This document shows positions 35,832 through 45,666 of a stretch of 64,000 nucleotides of DNA, piece after piece (positions within the stretch are counted from its first letter, which is position 1; the number at the start of each line of letters is the position of its first letter). Where the stretch lies: assembly GCA_024742415.1 (NCBI GenBank), contig JANSYN010000005.1, positions 62,001-126,000 on the forward strand, read 5' to 3'. Below the pieces are notes generated by a model, which saw only the letters and a list, made by a program, of their open reading frames with translations, ran no database searches and was not told the DNA's origin. Source of the stretch: Gammaproteobacteria bacterium. GTDB taxonomy: Bacteria > Pseudomonadota > Gammaproteobacteria > Pseudomonadales > Halieaceae. A program made the translations under genes and the position numbers.

Positions 35832-36275
35832 GTGAGCAATCACTCAGGCAGCGTTGTAGCATTCGACTTTGGCCTTAGCCAGATTGGCGTGGCAACCGGA
35901 AATGCCCGTTTTTCAACCAGCCAGCCGCTGCCAATTCTCAAGGCAAAAGATGGCATACCTGACTGGCACGCCGTGCAGGCACTGCTGGCAACCTGGCAGC
36001 CCGAAAAGCTGATAGTGGGCGACCCCATCAATATGGACGACAGTGTGAGCGAATTGGCAGAACGCGCGCGTAAATTCGCCCGGCGTTTACACGGCCGTTT
36101 CGGGCTGGAGGTCATAATGGTAGACGAGCGGCTGAGCAGCCAGGCGGCCAAATCGGCGCAGTTTGAAGGGGGTCACAAGGGTGACTTTAAACGCCATCCG
36201 GTGGACAGTTACGCAGCCGAACTGCTACTCCATACCTGGTTTGAGGCAGCGCGCAGCGAAGAAGACACGGGTTGA
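35832..36275 (+). CDS. ruvX: Putative Holliday junction resolvase RuvX (YqgF)
   Basis: A 147-residue RNase H-fold protein. The motif VVAFDFGLSQIGVATGN carries the first catalytic Asp (about 11), IVGDPINMDDS lies near 59-69, the second acid in VMVDERLSSQ (about 96-104), and the last in HPVDSYAAELLL (about 121-132). YqgF proteins are needed for 16S rRNA end processing and may also cut Holliday junctions. Start GTG at 35832. Pyrimidine genes (pyrR, pyrB, pyrC) that follow ruvX in Pseudomonas are replaced here by the convergent pilU. Confidence 0.94.
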   Translation: MSNHSGSVVAFDFGLSQIGVATGNARFSTSQPLPILKAKDGIPDWHAVQALLATWQPEKLIVGDPINMDDSVSELAERARKFARRLHGRFGLEVIMVDERLSSQAAKSAQFEGGHKGDFKRHPVDSYAAELLLHTWFEAARSEEDTG

Positions 36276-36311
36276 AGCCGCAACAGTACCGGGCCGCTGG
36301 ATCAGGCGAAA

Positions 36312-37448
36312 CTAGCGCCCGAGGAAGCGCCCCTGATCTTCCTCTTCGCCGAAAGACAGCCCCAGATCCTCTACGCCGCCCTCGCCCCGATCGTGCATCT
36401 TGATCTGCAGGCGCACATCGTTTGCCGAGTCTGCGTAGCGTACCGCGTCTTCCTTGGAGATGAGTTTTTCCTTATAGGCTTTCACCAGCGACTGGTCCAG
36501 GGTTTGCATTCCCAGTTCGGTTGATTTGGCCATGAGATCCTTGATCAGGTGAACTTCGCCCTTGCGGATGTAGTCGGCAACCAATGGTGAGTTCAACAAG
36601 ACCTCGACAACCGGCACGCGGCCCTTGCCGTCAATGCTGGGAATAAGTTGCTGGGCCACCATCGATTTCAGGTTCAGCGACAAGTCCATCCATACCTGCC
36701 GATGCAACTCAGCGGGGAAAAAGCTCTGTATACGATCCAGCGCCTGGTTGGCATTGTTGGCGTGCAGCGTGCACAGGCAGAGGTGTCCGGTTTCAGCGAA
36801 GGTCAGTGCCTGCTGCATGGTCTCCGCGCTACGCACCTCACCAATCAGGATGACATCCGGCGCCTGGCGCAAAGTATTCTTCAAGGCGACATCAAAGGAC
36901 TCGGTGTCCATACCCACCTCTCGCTGGGTGATAATGCACCCGGCATGCTCATGGATGTATTCGATCGGATCTTCAATACTAATGATATGCCCACGGCTGT
37001 TGCGATTGCGGTACCCCACCATTGCCGCCAGTGATGTGGACTTACCGGTACCAGTGGCACCAACAAAAATCACCAGACCGCGCTTGGTCATCGCCAGATC
37101 TTTGATAATCGCTGGCAGACCGAGGCCATCGATGGTCGGGATTTCTGTATTGATGCGTCGCACAACCAGACCGCACTGACCTCGCTGCACAAAGGCGCTC
37201 GCACGAAAACGGCCGAGGTTTTCAGTTGAAATGGCGTAGTTGCACTCGTTGCGCTGCTGAAACTCAGCCTGCTGTGCTTCACTCATGGTGGAGAGCACCA
37301 GCTCACGCGTTTCCTCTTCAGTCAGGGGCTCTTCGGCCATCGGAAAAATCTGGCCATCTACCTTGATGCTTGGCGGCGCATCCGCTGCAAGAAAGCCGTC
37401 TGATGCGCCTTCCTTTACGATTCGCGCCAATAAGTCTTCTATCTTCAT
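36312..37448 (-). CDS. pilU: Type IV pilus retraction ATPase PilU
   Basis: A 378-residue hexameric secretion ATPase that works with PilT to retract type IV pili. The Walker A loop is VGATGTGKSTSLAAMVGY (about 133-150), the Asp box is IIDIEDPIEYIHEH-like (ISIEDPIEYIHEH, about 156-168), Walker B is PDVILIGEVRSAET (about 197-210), and the His box is LCLCTLHANNANQALD (about 225-240). The acidic C-terminus (SFGEEEDQGRFLGR) extends beyond the core as in Pseudomonas PilU. It follows pilT by 77 bases on the same strand; PilU cannot act without PilT in known systems. Confidence 0.96.
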   Translation of the reverse strand: MKIEDLLARIVKEGASDGFLAADAPPSIKVDGQIFPMAEEPLTEEETRELVLSTMSEAQQAEFQQRNECNYAISTENLGRFRASAFVQRGQCGLVVRRINTEIPTIDGLGLPAIIKDLAMTKRGLVIFVGATGTGKSTSLAAMVGYRNRNSRGHIISIEDPIEYIHEHAGCIITQREVGMDTESFDVALKNTLRQAPDVILIGEVRSAETMQQALTFAETGHLCLCTLHANNANQALDRIQSFFPAELHRQVWMDLSLNLKSMVAQQLIPSIDGKGRVPVVEVLLNSPLVADYIRKGEVHLIKDLMAKSTELGMQTLDQSLVKAYKEKLISKEDAVRYADSANDVRLQIKMHDRGEGGVEDLGLSFGEEEDQGRFLGR

Positions 37449-37525
37449 CTCGCCCGCCCCCTGTTATTCTCGTCGCAGGAACACTTCGTCCCAGGCGTTG
37501 CTAAGTGCAACGCGCGGCTGTGAAT

Positions 37526-38560
37526 CTAAAAATTCTCCGGCATTCTGGCTTTTTCACGCGCCACTTCACGGGTAATGATGCGCTTCTCAACCAGGTCTTC
37601 AAGGCACTGGTCCATCGTCTGCATACCCAGCGCGCTGCCCGTTTGAATGGCCGAGTACATCTGTGCCACCTTGTCTTCGCGTATGAGGTTACGGATGGCC
37701 GAAGTGCCTCGCATGATCTCATGCGCAGCAACCCGCCCGCCGGCCGCGCGCTTCATTAGTGTCTGTGCAACTACCGCCTGTAATGATTCTGACAGCATGG
37801 AACGCACCATGGATTTTTCGGCAGCTGGAAAGACGTCGATCACGCGGTCAATCGTCTTGGCCGCTGAAGTTGTGTGCAGCGTGCCAAACACGAGGTGTCC
37901 GGTTTCTGCAGCGGTCAAAGCAAGGCGGATAGTTTCCAGATCGCGCATCTCGCCAACCAGGACGATGTCCGGGTCTTCACGCAGCGCCGAGCGCAAGGCT
38001 TCAGAAAACCCCAATGTGTCACGATGCACTTCACGCTGGTTGACCAGGCACTTCTTGCTTTCATGAACAAATTCGATCGGGTCTTCAATAGTCAGGATAT
38101 GTTCGTATTTGTTGTCGTTGATGTAATCGACCATCGCCGCCAGCGTGGTGGACTTTCCCGAGCCGGTGGGCCCCGTTACCAACACCAGGCCGCGCGGCAT
38201 CATGGAGATATCACGAAACACCTGGCCCATGCCCAGGTCTTCCATGGTCAGTACCTTCGAAGGAATCGTACGGAACACGGCACCGGCGCCGCGATTCTGG
38301 TTGAAAGCGTTCACACGAAAACGCGCAACTCCCGGCACCTCAAACGAAAAGTCGGTTTCAAAGAACTCTTCGTAGTCCTTGCGCTGCTTGTCGTTCATGA
38401 TGTCGTAGATAAGTTCGTGAACCTGCTTGTGCTCCATAGGCGGCAGGTTGATACGGCGAATATCGCCATCAACACGAATCATGGGCGGCAATCCCGCCGA
38501 AAGGTGTAAATCCGATGCGCCCTGCTTGGCACTGAAGGCCAACAGTTCAGTAATGTCCAT
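37526..38560 (-). CDS. pilT: Type IV pilus twitching motility ATPase PilT
   Basis: A 344-residue retraction motor. The N-terminal PAS-like domain spans about 1-100, Walker A is GPTGSGKST (130-138), the Asp box ILTIEDPIEFVHE (155-167), Walker B PDIVLVGEMRDLET (197-210), the His box FGTLHTTSAAKTIDR (225-239) and the PilT hallmark SAIRNLIREDK near residue 289. Length equals that of P. aeruginosa PilT (344). It diverges from yggS, the conserved arrangement, and is upstream of pilU. The protein gives twitching motility, so pilus assembly genes should exist elsewhere. Confidence 0.98.
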   Translation of the reverse strand: MDITELLAFSAKQGASDLHLSAGLPPMIRVDGDIRRINLPPMEHKQVHELIYDIMNDKQRKDYEEFFETDFSFEVPGVARFRVNAFNQNRGAGAVFRTIPSKVLTMEDLGMGQVFRDISMMPRGLVLVTGPTGSGKSTTLAAMVDYINDNKYEHILTIEDPIEFVHESKKCLVNQREVHRDTLGFSEALRSALREDPDIVLVGEMRDLETIRLALTAAETGHLVFGTLHTTSAAKTIDRVIDVFPAAEKSMVRSMLSESLQAVVAQTLMKRAAGGRVAAHEIMRGTSAIRNLIREDKVAQMYSAIQTGSALGMQTMDQCLEDLVEKRIITREVAREKARMPENF

Positions 38561-38692
38561 AAGTCCCCTCCCTCTGACGGTTTGCAGACCGACAGCTCCC
38601 TAGCCGGGAAGCAATGGTGACGATTTGGTTACCGCCACTTCGTTTTATTTTAAAGTCGCCGTTCCACTGCACAATGGGCTACCATTTGCGCG

Positions 38693-39409
38693 ATGAGCAA
38701 CAATCAGCTTAAAGACAATATAACAAACGTTCTCGAAAGGGTACGGCGGAAGTCACAAAAACGCCAGTTTGGCAATAGTGACATTCTTGTACTTGCGGTG
38801 AGTAAAACCCGCCCGGCCGAGGATGTTGCCGCGGCACACGTTTGCGGGTTATCAGATTTCGGCGAGAACTATCTCCAGGAGGCCTTGCCCAAGATCACCG
38901 CGCTACAGGCACTGCCACTGGTCTGGCATTACATCGGCCCCATCCAATCCAACAAGACGCGCGCGATTGCAGAAAACTTCTCCTGGGTGCATACCGTGGA
39001 TCGCGAAAAAATCGCGCGGCGCTTGAGCGAGCAAAGACCGCCACACTTGCCGCCGCTGCAAGTATGCCTGCAGGTCAATATTTCCAACGAGGCGAGCAAG
39101 TCCGGCATTGCACTGCCTGAACTGCCCGACCTTGCCAGGGCAGTCGCTGGCCTGCCACACCTGCAGCTGCGCGGGCTCATGTGTATACCCGCACCGGAGC
39201 CGGCCGGGGCAGATCAACGCGCGCCCTTTCGCAAGATGCGCGAAAACCTGGATGAGCTTCGCAAACACTACCCACAGATGGATACGCTATCGATGGGAAT
39301 GAGCGCCGACATGGATGCCGCCATTGATGAAGGCGCAACGATTATTCGCATCGGGACCGCCATTTTTGGGCCTCGCCTAACCGGAGCGGCCGCTCGGGCA
39401 GACCACTGA
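38693..39409 (+). CDS. yggS: PLP homeostasis protein YggS
   Basis: A 238-residue TIM-barrel PLP-binding protein (PLPBP family) that buffers pyridoxal phosphate and affects amino and keto acid balance, without known catalysis. The PLP lysine is in LAVSKTRPAEDV (Lys38). FGENYLQEA (about 60-68), WHYIGPIQSNKTR (about 83-95) and the C-terminal LSMGMSADMDAAI and IRIGTAIFG complete the family pattern. Divergent from pilT and about 150 bases before proC. Confidence 0.96.
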   Translation: MSNNQLKDNITNVLERVRRKSQKRQFGNSDILVLAVSKTRPAEDVAAAHVCGLSDFGENYLQEALPKITALQALPLVWHYIGPIQSNKTRAIAENFSWVHTVDREKIARRLSEQRPPHLPPLQVCLQVNISNEASKSGIALPELPDLARAVAGLPHLQLRGLMCIPAPEPAGADQRAPFRKMRENLDELRKHYPQMDTLSMGMSADMDAAIDEGATIIRIGTAIFGPRLTGAAARADH

Positions 39410-39556
39410 CCGCGCAGAACCGACGCACTCTTGCACAAGCCCGCAGCGTCCGGCCCCAGCGCTTACATCACACCTGCAACAGATGATTTTAGGCCCGCCC
39501 GGCGTGTATACTGTGCGACTGTTTTTTTTGGCTTTCACACTGAGCGGGTGGTTTCT

Positions 39557-40378
39557 GTGGGCGCTCCAAGGATCGCGTTTATCGGCGCTGGCAACATGGC
39601 CAGCAGCATCATCGGGGGCCTGCTGGAAAGCGGTCATCCGGCGGCCGCTATTCGCGCCGCCGATCCATTCCCGCAAAGTCTGGAGCGCATTGCCAGTCTG
39701 GGCGATATCGCCACTTTCTCCGACAACAACGAGTGCGCGACGGGCATGGACGTCATCATTCTCGCGGTGAAGCCGCAAGTCATGGGCGCAGTCGCCCAGA
39801 GCATCGCCGGCGCTGTCCAGGCTTCATCGGGACTGGTCATTTCCATTGCTGCAGGTATTACGATCGAGAGCCTGCAGCGCAGGCTTGGCAAGACCGCCGC
39901 CATCGTCAGGTGCATGCCCAACACACCGGCGCTGTTGGGCTGTGGCGCCAGTGGCATGTTCGCCAACAGTGCTGCCACACCAGCGCAACGCGCTCATGCA
40001 GAGCACATCCTGGAGGCGGTGGGGATCATTCAGTGGGTAGACGACGAATCACAGCTCGACGCTGTAACCGCGCTGTCAGGCAGTGGTCCGGCCTACTTCT
40101 TCCTGTTCATGGAAGCCATGATCGAGGCCGGGTGTGAACTCGGCCTGGACCGCGCCACCGCAGGCACACTTGCCATGCAAACCGCGCTCGGTGCCGCGCG
40201 CATGGCACTTGAAAGTGATGTTGATCTTGCGGAACTCAGGCGCCGCGTTACCAGCCCCGGCGGAACGACTGAGCGTGCCATACAAAGTCTTACCGATAGT
40301 GACTTACAAGCAACGGTCCGGCGTGCCATGCAGGCGGCGTCGGACAGAGCGGCCGAGATGGCCCGGGAAATGGGATAG
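39557..40378 (+). CDS. proC: Pyrroline-5-carboxylate reductase
   Basis: A 273-residue NAD(P)H enzyme for the last step of proline synthesis. GTG at 39557 gives VGAPRIAFIGAGNMASSIIGG and the family length; the frame is open further upstream (to 39431) but that part does not align with the family. The dinucleotide motif is FIGAGNM (6-12), MPNTPALLGCGASG is near 117-130, and the C-terminal signature ALSGSGPAYFFLFMEAM begins near 172. Followed by yggT after 15 bases, as in Pseudomonas and E. coli relatives. Confidence 0.95.
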   Translation: MGAPRIAFIGAGNMASSIIGGLLESGHPAAAIRAADPFPQSLERIASLGDIATFSDNNECATGMDVIILAVKPQVMGAVAQSIAGAVQASSGLVISIAAGITIESLQRRLGKTAAIVRCMPNTPALLGCGASGMFANSAATPAQRAHAEHILEAVGIIQWVDDESQLDAVTALSGSGPAYFFLFMEAMIEAGCELGLDRATAGTLAMQTALGAARMALESDVDLAELRRRVTSPGGTTERAIQSLTDSDLQATVRRAMQAASDRAAEMAREMG

Positions 40379-40393
40379 GAGGGTGCAAACCCC

Positions 40394-40981
40394 ATGACGG
40401 CAACCGCAGAAATTCTGATCTACCTCATTCAAACCGTGCTCTCACTGTACATGATTGCGATGTTACTGCGCTTTTTGCTGCAAGTTGTGCGCGCTGATTT
40501 CTACAACCCTATCTCGCAGTTCCTGGTAAAAATCACCAACCCGCTGGTGTTGCCCGTGCGCAAGTTTGTTCCCGGACTTGCCGGCATTGACATGGCATCC
40601 CTGCTGCTCACATTTTTGCTGCAGATGCTGGCCATTATTGCGACTTTGTGGCTCATCGCCGCGCAGCTCCCGCCCATACTGCCACTGCTGATCTGGGCGG
40701 CGCTGGGCGTGGTGGGCTTACTGGTTAATATTTACTTCTTCGCCCTGCTGGCAACCATCATTCTCAGCTGGGTTGCACCTGGCAGCCAGAATCCGGCGAT
40801 ATTCCTGCTACACCAGATTACCGAGCCGGTAATGGCGCCTTTTCGCAAGGTATTGCCGGCAATGGGCGGCATGGATTTCTCTCCCATTCTGGTATTCGTG
40901 CTGATCAACGTCATCCAGATTGCGTTGCGGCATATGGCGGGCAGTGTAGGGCTGAGCCCCGCACTGGTTATTGGCCTGTAG
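40394..40981 (+). CDS. yggT: YggT family membrane protein
   Basis: A 195-residue integral membrane protein with two YGGT repeats, each of two helices: hydrophobic segments at about 5-28, 60-85, 90-120 and 160-185. The repeat signature is visible as RADFYNPISQFLVKITNPLV (about 34-53) and again as NPAIFLLHQITEPVMAPFRK (about 133-152). The function is unsettled; YggT has been linked to osmotic shock tolerance and, in Gram-positives (YlmG), to division. Located between proC and metX as is usual in Pseudomonadales. Confidence 0.94.
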   Translation: MTATAEILIYLIQTVLSLYMIAMLLRFLLQVVRADFYNPISQFLVKITNPLVLPVRKFVPGLAGIDMASLLLTFLLQMLAIIATLWLIAAQLPPILPLLIWAALGVVGLLVNIYFFALLATIILSWVAPGSQNPAIFLLHQITEPVMAPFRKVLPAMGGMDFSPILVFVLINVIQIALRHMAGSVGLSPALVIGL

Positions 40982-40990
40982 ATTCCCACC

Positions 40991-42139
40991 ATGCCCACAA
41001 CGCACAACAGCGCATCCGTTGGCATCGTGCAGCCGCAAACGGCGGTTTTCGACCAACCACTGACCCTGGCCTGCGGCCGCGTGCTTACGACCTATGAGCT
41101 GGTTTACGAAACCTACGGCACCCTCAATGCCCAGCGCAGCAATGCCGTTCTGGTGTGCCACGCACTTAGCGGTCACCATCACGCCGCCGGTTATCACAGC
41201 GCAGAAGAAAAAAAACCCGGGTGGTGGGACGAGTGCATCGGCCCGGGCAAACCCATAGATACCAATCGCTTTTTTGTGGTGAGCCTGAACAATCTTGGCG
41301 GGTGCCATGGCTCTACCGGGCCCAGCTCAGTCAACCCGGCAACAGGCAAGCCCTGGGGGCCTGGCTTTCCCCCTGTACGCACGCGCGATTGGGTAGAGAG
41401 CCAGGCAAGACTTGCGGATTACCTGGGTATAGCGTGCTGGGCGGCCGTTATTGGCGGCAGCCTGGGCGGCATGCAGGCCATGCGCTGGTCCATCGAGTAT
41501 CCGCAGCGCATCAAGCACTGCGTCGTTATTGCCGCGGCACTGAAGCTCAGTGCACAAAACCTGGCGTTCAATGAAGTGGCTCGCCAGGCCATACTGTCTG
41601 ATCCGGAGTTTCTGGAAGGTGACTACCAGACGAGAAACACCGTCCCCGCACGCGGCCTTGCACTGGCCAGGATGATCGGACACATCACGTACCTGTCTGA
41701 TGACGCAATGGCCAGCAAGTTTGGCCGCGATCTACGCTCCGGCAGCCTGGGCAGGGGCAGCGAAGAAAACGTTGAGTTTCAGGTGCAAAGCTATTTGCGC
41801 TACCAGGGCAGCCAGTTTTCAGAGAAGTTCGACGCCAACACCTATATCCTGATGACCAGGGCACTGGACTACTTTGACCTGGCACTGGAGTATGGCAATG
41901 ACCCGGTCGCTGCGTTTCGCAATGCCACTTGCGACTTCATGGTCATTTCCTTTTCTACCGACTGGCGGTTTTCGCCACAGCGCTCGCGGGAGATCGTAGA
42001 GGCACTGATCGCAGCAGATCGGCAGGTCAGCTATGCAGAGATCGACGCGGACGAAGGCCACGACGCCTTCCTGATGCCAATCCCTAGATACCTGGATGTC
42101 TTTCGCGCCTATATGCGGCGCGTCGGCGAGGAGGCCTGA
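40991..42139 (+). CDS. metX: Homoserine O-acyltransferase MetX
   Basis: A 382-residue alpha/beta-fold acyltransferase that activates homoserine for methionine synthesis. The nucleophile is Ser157 in [28 protein letters not shown] (about 100-113) and the His of [12 protein letters not shown] (about 351-362) complete the site. MetX enzymes from gammaproteobacteria with metW beside them are often succinyltransferases, so either acetyl- or succinyl-CoA is possible; the sequence alone does not let me choose. The stop overlaps the metW start (TGATG). Confidence 0.95.
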   Translation: MPTTHNSASVGIVQPQTAVFDQPLTLACGRVLTTYELVYETYGTLNAQRSNAVLVCHALSGHHHAAGYHSAEEKKPGWWDECIGPGKPIDTNRFFVVSLNNLGGCHGSTGPSSVNPATGKPWGPGFPPVRTRDWVESQARLADYLGIACWAAVIGGSLGGMQAMRWSIEYPQRIKHCVVIAAALKLSAQNLAFNEVARQAILSDPEFLEGDYQTRNTVPARGLALARMIGHITYLSDDAMASKFGRDLRSGSLGRGSEENVEFQVQSYLRYQGSQFSEKFDANTYILMTRALDYFDLALEYGNDPVAAFRNATCDFMVISFSTDWRFSPQRSREIVEALIAADRQVSYAEIDADEGHDAFLMPIPRYLDVFRAYMRRVGEEA

Positions 42140-42729
42140 TGCGCCTTGACCTGACGCATATTCAGCGCTGGATCGCACCGGGTTCGCGCGTACTCGACCT
42201 CGGCTGCGGCGATGGGGTATTTCTTGAGTACCTGCGCGACAACCTGAACGTGCGTGGCATGGGCCTGGAAATCGACCACGACTATATTACGCAGGCCATT
42301 GGCCGCGGCCTCAACGTCATCGAGCAGGACATGGACGAAGGGCTGGGCAACTTCCCCGACCAGAGTTTTGATACCGTTGTGATGGCGTTGGCGCTGCAGG
42401 CCGTGAACTATCCCGAAAAAGTCCTCGAAGAGATGCTGCGCATCGGGCGAGAGAGTATTGTGACGTTCCCGAATTTTGGCCACTGGCGCTGCCGGCTACA
42501 GCTGGGACTATTGGGAAAAATGCCGCGTTCGGAGTTTATGCCCCACACCTGGTACGACACTCCGAATATCCACTATTGCACCGTGCAGGATTTTGAACAG
42601 CTCTGTCATGACAAGGGAATAAAGATACTGGCCCGGGATGTCATAGGCAGCTCCGACGACAAATCGATGTTCGCCAACCGCTGGCCGAACCTGTTTGCCA
42701 CCACCGCCATCTATCACATCACGCGTTGA
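42139..42729 (+). CDS. metW: Methionine biosynthesis protein MetW
   Basis: A 196-residue class I SAM-fold protein. The SAM motif is VLDLGCGDGVFLEYL (about 19-33). FPNFGHWRCRLQL (about 113-125) and the TWYDTPNIHYCTVQDFE stretch (about 137-153) are characteristic of MetW. The protein is always paired with metX and is thought to assist or stabilise it; a methylation reaction has not been proved. The ATG overlaps the metX stop, indicating tight translational coupling. Confidence 0.95.
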   Translation: MRLDLTHIQRWIAPGSRVLDLGCGDGVFLEYLRDNLNVRGMGLEIDHDYITQAIGRGLNVIEQDMDEGLGNFPDQSFDTVVMALALQAVNYPEKVLEEMLRIGRESIVTFPNFGHWRCRLQLGLLGKMPRSEFMPHTWYDTPNIHYCTVQDFEQLCHDKGIKILARDVIGSSDDKSMFANRWPNLFATTAIYHITR

Positions 42730-42732
42730 ACT

Positions 42733-43173
42733 ATGCCAAAGTCCTTTGCTAAAGCGTTGATACTATTGCTTGCCGGCGTACTGCCCATGCTTGCTCATGC
42801 ACAACAGTCGGAGATGTTCGACAACTACGAGCTGCACTATACCGTCGTGAACTCAACGTTTGTCGCACCGGAAGTCGCCGCCAGCTATGGCATTACGCGT
42901 GGCAAGAAACGTGCGTTCCTGAATCTTGCTGTTCGCGAGCACAACGGTGATACCGCCGTTACGCGGCCAATGCTGTTGCAGGGTCGCACCTGGGATCTCA
43001 TACACGGGCAAACCTTTGAGTTTAAGGAGATCCGTGAGGGTGATGCGGTGTACTACATTGCCGAGTTCAAGTTCATCAACGAAGAGTGGCGTTTTTTTGA
43101 GATTGACTTCCGTCCCGAAGGCGCCAACAAGACCTACACGTTCAAGTTCAAACACCAGCTGTACATCAACTGA
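42733..43173 (+). CDS. DUF4426 family periplasmic protein
   Basis: A 146-residue secreted protein. The signal peptide is about 1-23 ([17 protein letters not shown]). The mature part has the DUF4426 pattern with [22 protein letters not shown] (split at about 34-55) and the closing [11 protein letters not shown]. Members are found beside metXW and rdgB in Pseudomonas and relatives; function unknown. It starts three bases after metW and its stop overlaps the rdgB start (TGATG), so the metX-metW-DUF4426-rdgB-hemW genes form one coupled transcript. Confidence 0.9.
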   Translation: MPKSFAKALILLLAGVLPMLAHAQQSEMFDNYELHYTVVNSTFVAPEVAASYGITRGKKRAFLNLAVREHNGDTAVTRPMLLQGRTWDLIHGQTFEFKEIREGDAVYYIAEFKFINEEWRFFEIDFRPEGANKTYTFKFKHQLYIN

Positions 43174-43781
43174 TGGCAGCCGGCCCTCCTTCCAATACAG
43201 TTGTTCTGGCCAGCGGCAACCCGGGAAAGCTCAGGGAACTGCAACAGGTTCTTGGGGCACTGCACCTGAACCTGCTGCCCCAATCGCAGTTTAATGTGCC
43301 CGACGTGGCAGAAACCGGCTTGACCTTTGTTGAGAACGCCATCATCAAGGCCCGCGCCGCAGCAGCCTGCACAGGGTTGCCCGCCATTGCCGACGACTCC
43401 GGCCTTGAAGTTGATGCACTGCAGGGCCAACCTGGCATTTACTCGGCACGCTACTCCGGCAGGGGTGATGCCGCCAACAATGCCAAACTGCTCGAGGCAC
43501 TGCGGGGCGTCGAACAGATCGACCGGTCAGCACGCTTTCAATGTGTGCTGGTGTATATGCGCCATGCAGAAGACCCAACACCGGTTATCTGCCAGGGCAC
43601 CTGGGAGGGCCGCATCCTGGAAGATGCACGCGGCCATGAAGGCTTTGGCTACGACCCGCTGTTCTTCGTTCCGGAACACCATTGCAGTTCCGCCGAGCTT
43701 GATCCAGGCGTGAAGAATCGCATCAGTCACCGTGCACAGGCCAGCGCATTGCTGTACGAGGCGCTTCGCCAGCGTCAATGA
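43173..43781 (+). CDS. rdgB: Non-canonical purine NTP pyrophosphatase RdgB
   Basis: A 202-residue house-cleaning enzyme that hydrolyses dITP, XTP and similar nucleotides to monophosphates. [13 protein letters not shown] (about 10-22) binds the base and phosphate, [21 protein letters not shown] (split at about 72-92) holds the catalytic Asp, and [12 protein letters not shown] (about 157-168) completes the family pattern. ATG overlaps the DUF4426 stop and the stop overlaps the hemW start (ATGA). Confidence 0.96.
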   Translation: MAAGPPSNTVVLASGNPGKLRELQQVLGALHLNLLPQSQFNVPDVAETGLTFVENAIIKARAAAACTGLPAIADDSGLEVDALQGQPGIYSARYSGRGDAANNAKLLEALRGVEQIDRSARFQCVLVYMRHAEDPTPVICQGTWEGRILEDARGHEGFGYDPLFFVPEHHCSSAELDPGVKNRISHRAQASALLYEALRQRQ

Positions 43782-44923
43782 TCCTGCCTCCCCTTAGCCT
43801 CTATATCCACTTGCCCTGGTGCGAGCGCAAGTGCCCCTATTGCGATTTCAATTCCCATGAAACTGACAAACTGCCAGAGGCAGAATACTTAGCAGCACTG
43901 GTCGCTGACGTACGGGCCGATGCGCCAATGGCTTACGGCCGTACCGTGCAAAGTGTTTTTATAGGTGGCGGAACGCCCAGTTTGTTTTCCAGCGCAGCCA
44001 TCGCCCGGCTGTTGGAAGCCGTATCAAACCTGCTGCCACTGCAGACCAACGCCGAAATTACCATGGAGGCGAATCCCGGCAGTGCCGAGGCCGGAAAGTT
44101 CCGCGGCTTCAGGCGTGCAGGCGTCAACCGGCTATCGCTTGGCATTCAGAGCTTTAGCGACAGGCATCTGCAAACATTGGGCCGCGTGCACACCGGTGCG
44201 CAGGCGCGCGCGGCAATCGAAATGGCACACCGCGAGTTTGATAACCTCAATATAGATTTGATGCATGGCCTGCCTGGCCAGTCGACCGATGAGGCCCGCA
44301 ACGACCTGGCAACGGCCATAGACTGTAGCCCAACACATTTATCCTGGTACCAGCTAACGATTGAACCCAACACGCGCTTTTTCAACAACCCGCCGGTACT
44401 GCCCAGAGATGACACATTGGCTGACATACAAGCCTGTGGCGAAGCACTACTGACCACAGCAGGGTACTCCCAATATGAAGTGTCAGCCTACAGCACGCTC
44501 GCCAGACGTTCGGCGCACAACCTCAATTACTGGACCTTTGGCGACTACCTGGGAATTGGTGCAGGCGCACACGGCAAGATCACACACCCCGACGGGCGCA
44601 TCGAACGCTACTCCAAGGTAAGGCAACCTGCGGATTACCTGGCGAGAGAGGCCGGCAATTTTATTGCCAGGAAACAGGCAGTGCCGCTGCAGGATTTACC
44701 CGGCGAGTTTGCAATGAATGCACTGCGCCTGCGCGAGGGAATCGACCCCGAGCTTTATTCCCAGCGCACCCGCCAGGATAGCCAAACGTTCATGGCAACT
44801 GCCCAAAGGCTGGCAGACCGCGGCTTGTTGCTGCTGGAAGACGGCCGCATGCGGGCGACGGCGCTGGGGTTCTTGCATCTGGATAGCGTCATTGCCGAGT
44901 TCTTTCCTGACGCGCCTCGATAA
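43778..44923 (+). CDS. hemW: Radical SAM heme chaperone HemW
   Basis: A 381-residue radical SAM protein of the HemN-like group. The [4Fe-4S] cysteines are in [11 protein letters not shown] (Cys15, Cys19, Cys22); the aromatic residue before the last Cys is typical. GGGTPSLFS (about 65-73) and the [14 protein letters not shown] stretch (about 119-132) follow. HemW lacks the extra cysteine of coproporphyrinogen oxidase HemN and is known to deliver heme rather than oxidise it. Starts ATGA-overlapped with rdgB; the same order is found in E. coli and Pseudomonas. Confidence 0.95.
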   Translation: MILPPLSLYIHLPWCERKCPYCDFNSHETDKLPEAEYLAALVADVRADAPMAYGRTVQSVFIGGGTPSLFSSAAIARLLEAVSNLLPLQTNAEITMEANPGSAEAGKFRGFRRAGVNRLSLGIQSFSDRHLQTLGRVHTGAQARAAIEMAHREFDNLNIDLMHGLPGQSTDEARNDLATAIDCSPTHLSWYQLTIEPNTRFFNNPPVLPRDDTLADIQACGEALLTTAGYSQYEVSAYSTLARRSAHNLNYWTFGDYLGIGAGAHGKITHPDGRIERYSKVRQPADYLAREAGNFIARKQAVPLQDLPGEFAMNALRLREGIDPELYSQRTRQDSQTFMATAQRLADRGLLLLEDGRMRATALGFLHLDSVIAEFFPDAPR

Positions 44924-44958
44924 TACTGCCCAGCAAAAGCTTTAACTTTAGGCCGCTG

Positions 44959-45651
44959 CTAACACACTTTAACGAAGATAAGATCCCAGACCCCGTGGCC
45001 AAGCCGCTCGCCGCGCTGTTCAAATTTGGTTAGCGGTCTTGAATCGGGGCGCGGGGCATACTGGCCAGCGCCGCTGCGGTTACTGTAACGCGGCGATGCA
45101 GTGAGCACCTCCATCATCTGCTCGGCGTAATGTTCCCAGTCGGTCGCGAGGTGGAGCTCTCCGCCATCAGCAATTTTATCGGCAAGCTGGTCAACAAACG
45201 CTGGCTGGATAAGCCGGCGCTTATTGTGGCGCTTCTTGTGCCAGGGGTCAGGAAAAAATACCTGCACGCGATCGAGCGCACTGTTGTCGATACACTCGCG
45301 CAGCACCTCAACAGCATCGTGGCAGTAAACACGAATATTGTGCACCTGCTCATCAGCCATACTGTGCAGCAAGCGGCCAACACCCGGCTTGTGGACCTCG
45401 ATACCGATAAAATCGCGCGCAGGGTCAGATTTTGCCATCTGCACCAGGGACTGGCCCATACCAAAACCGATTTCCAGCGTGACCGGCGCCTTGCGCTGAA
45501 AAGCCTGCTGCAAGTCGAGTCGCCCTGCGTCGGCATCCAGGCCCCAACGCTCCCAGTTCTCGTCAAAGGCGCGCTGCTGGCCTGCGGTCATACGGCCACT
45601 GCGCAAAACATAGCTCCGCAGCGGGCGTCGCTGGCGTGTTTCTTCGCTCAC
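44959..45651 (-). CDS. trmB: tRNA (guanine-N7)-methyltransferase TrmB
   Basis: A 230-residue Rossmann enzyme making m7G46 in t[18 protein letters not shown] (about 57-71) is the SAM motif, [12 protein letters not shown] lies near 83-94, and [17 protein letters not shown] (about 128-144) is the catalytic and RNA-contact signature. Start is GTG at 45651. Convergent with hemW, 35 bases between stops, and 15 bases downstream of the DUF423 gene. Confidence 0.95.
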   Translation of the reverse strand: MSEETRQRRPLRSYVLRSGRMTAGQQRAFDENWERWGLDADAGRLDLQQAFQRKAPVTLEIGFGMGQSLVQMAKSDPARDFIGIEVHKPGVGRLLHSMADEQVHNIRVYCHDAVEVLRECIDNSALDRVQVFFPDPWHKKRHNKRRLIQPAFVDQLADKIADGGELHLATDWEHYAEQMMEVLTASPRYSNRSGAGQYAPRPDSRPLTKFEQRGERLGHGVWDLIFVKVC

Positions 45652-45666
45652 GTTACCGGCTGCCGC

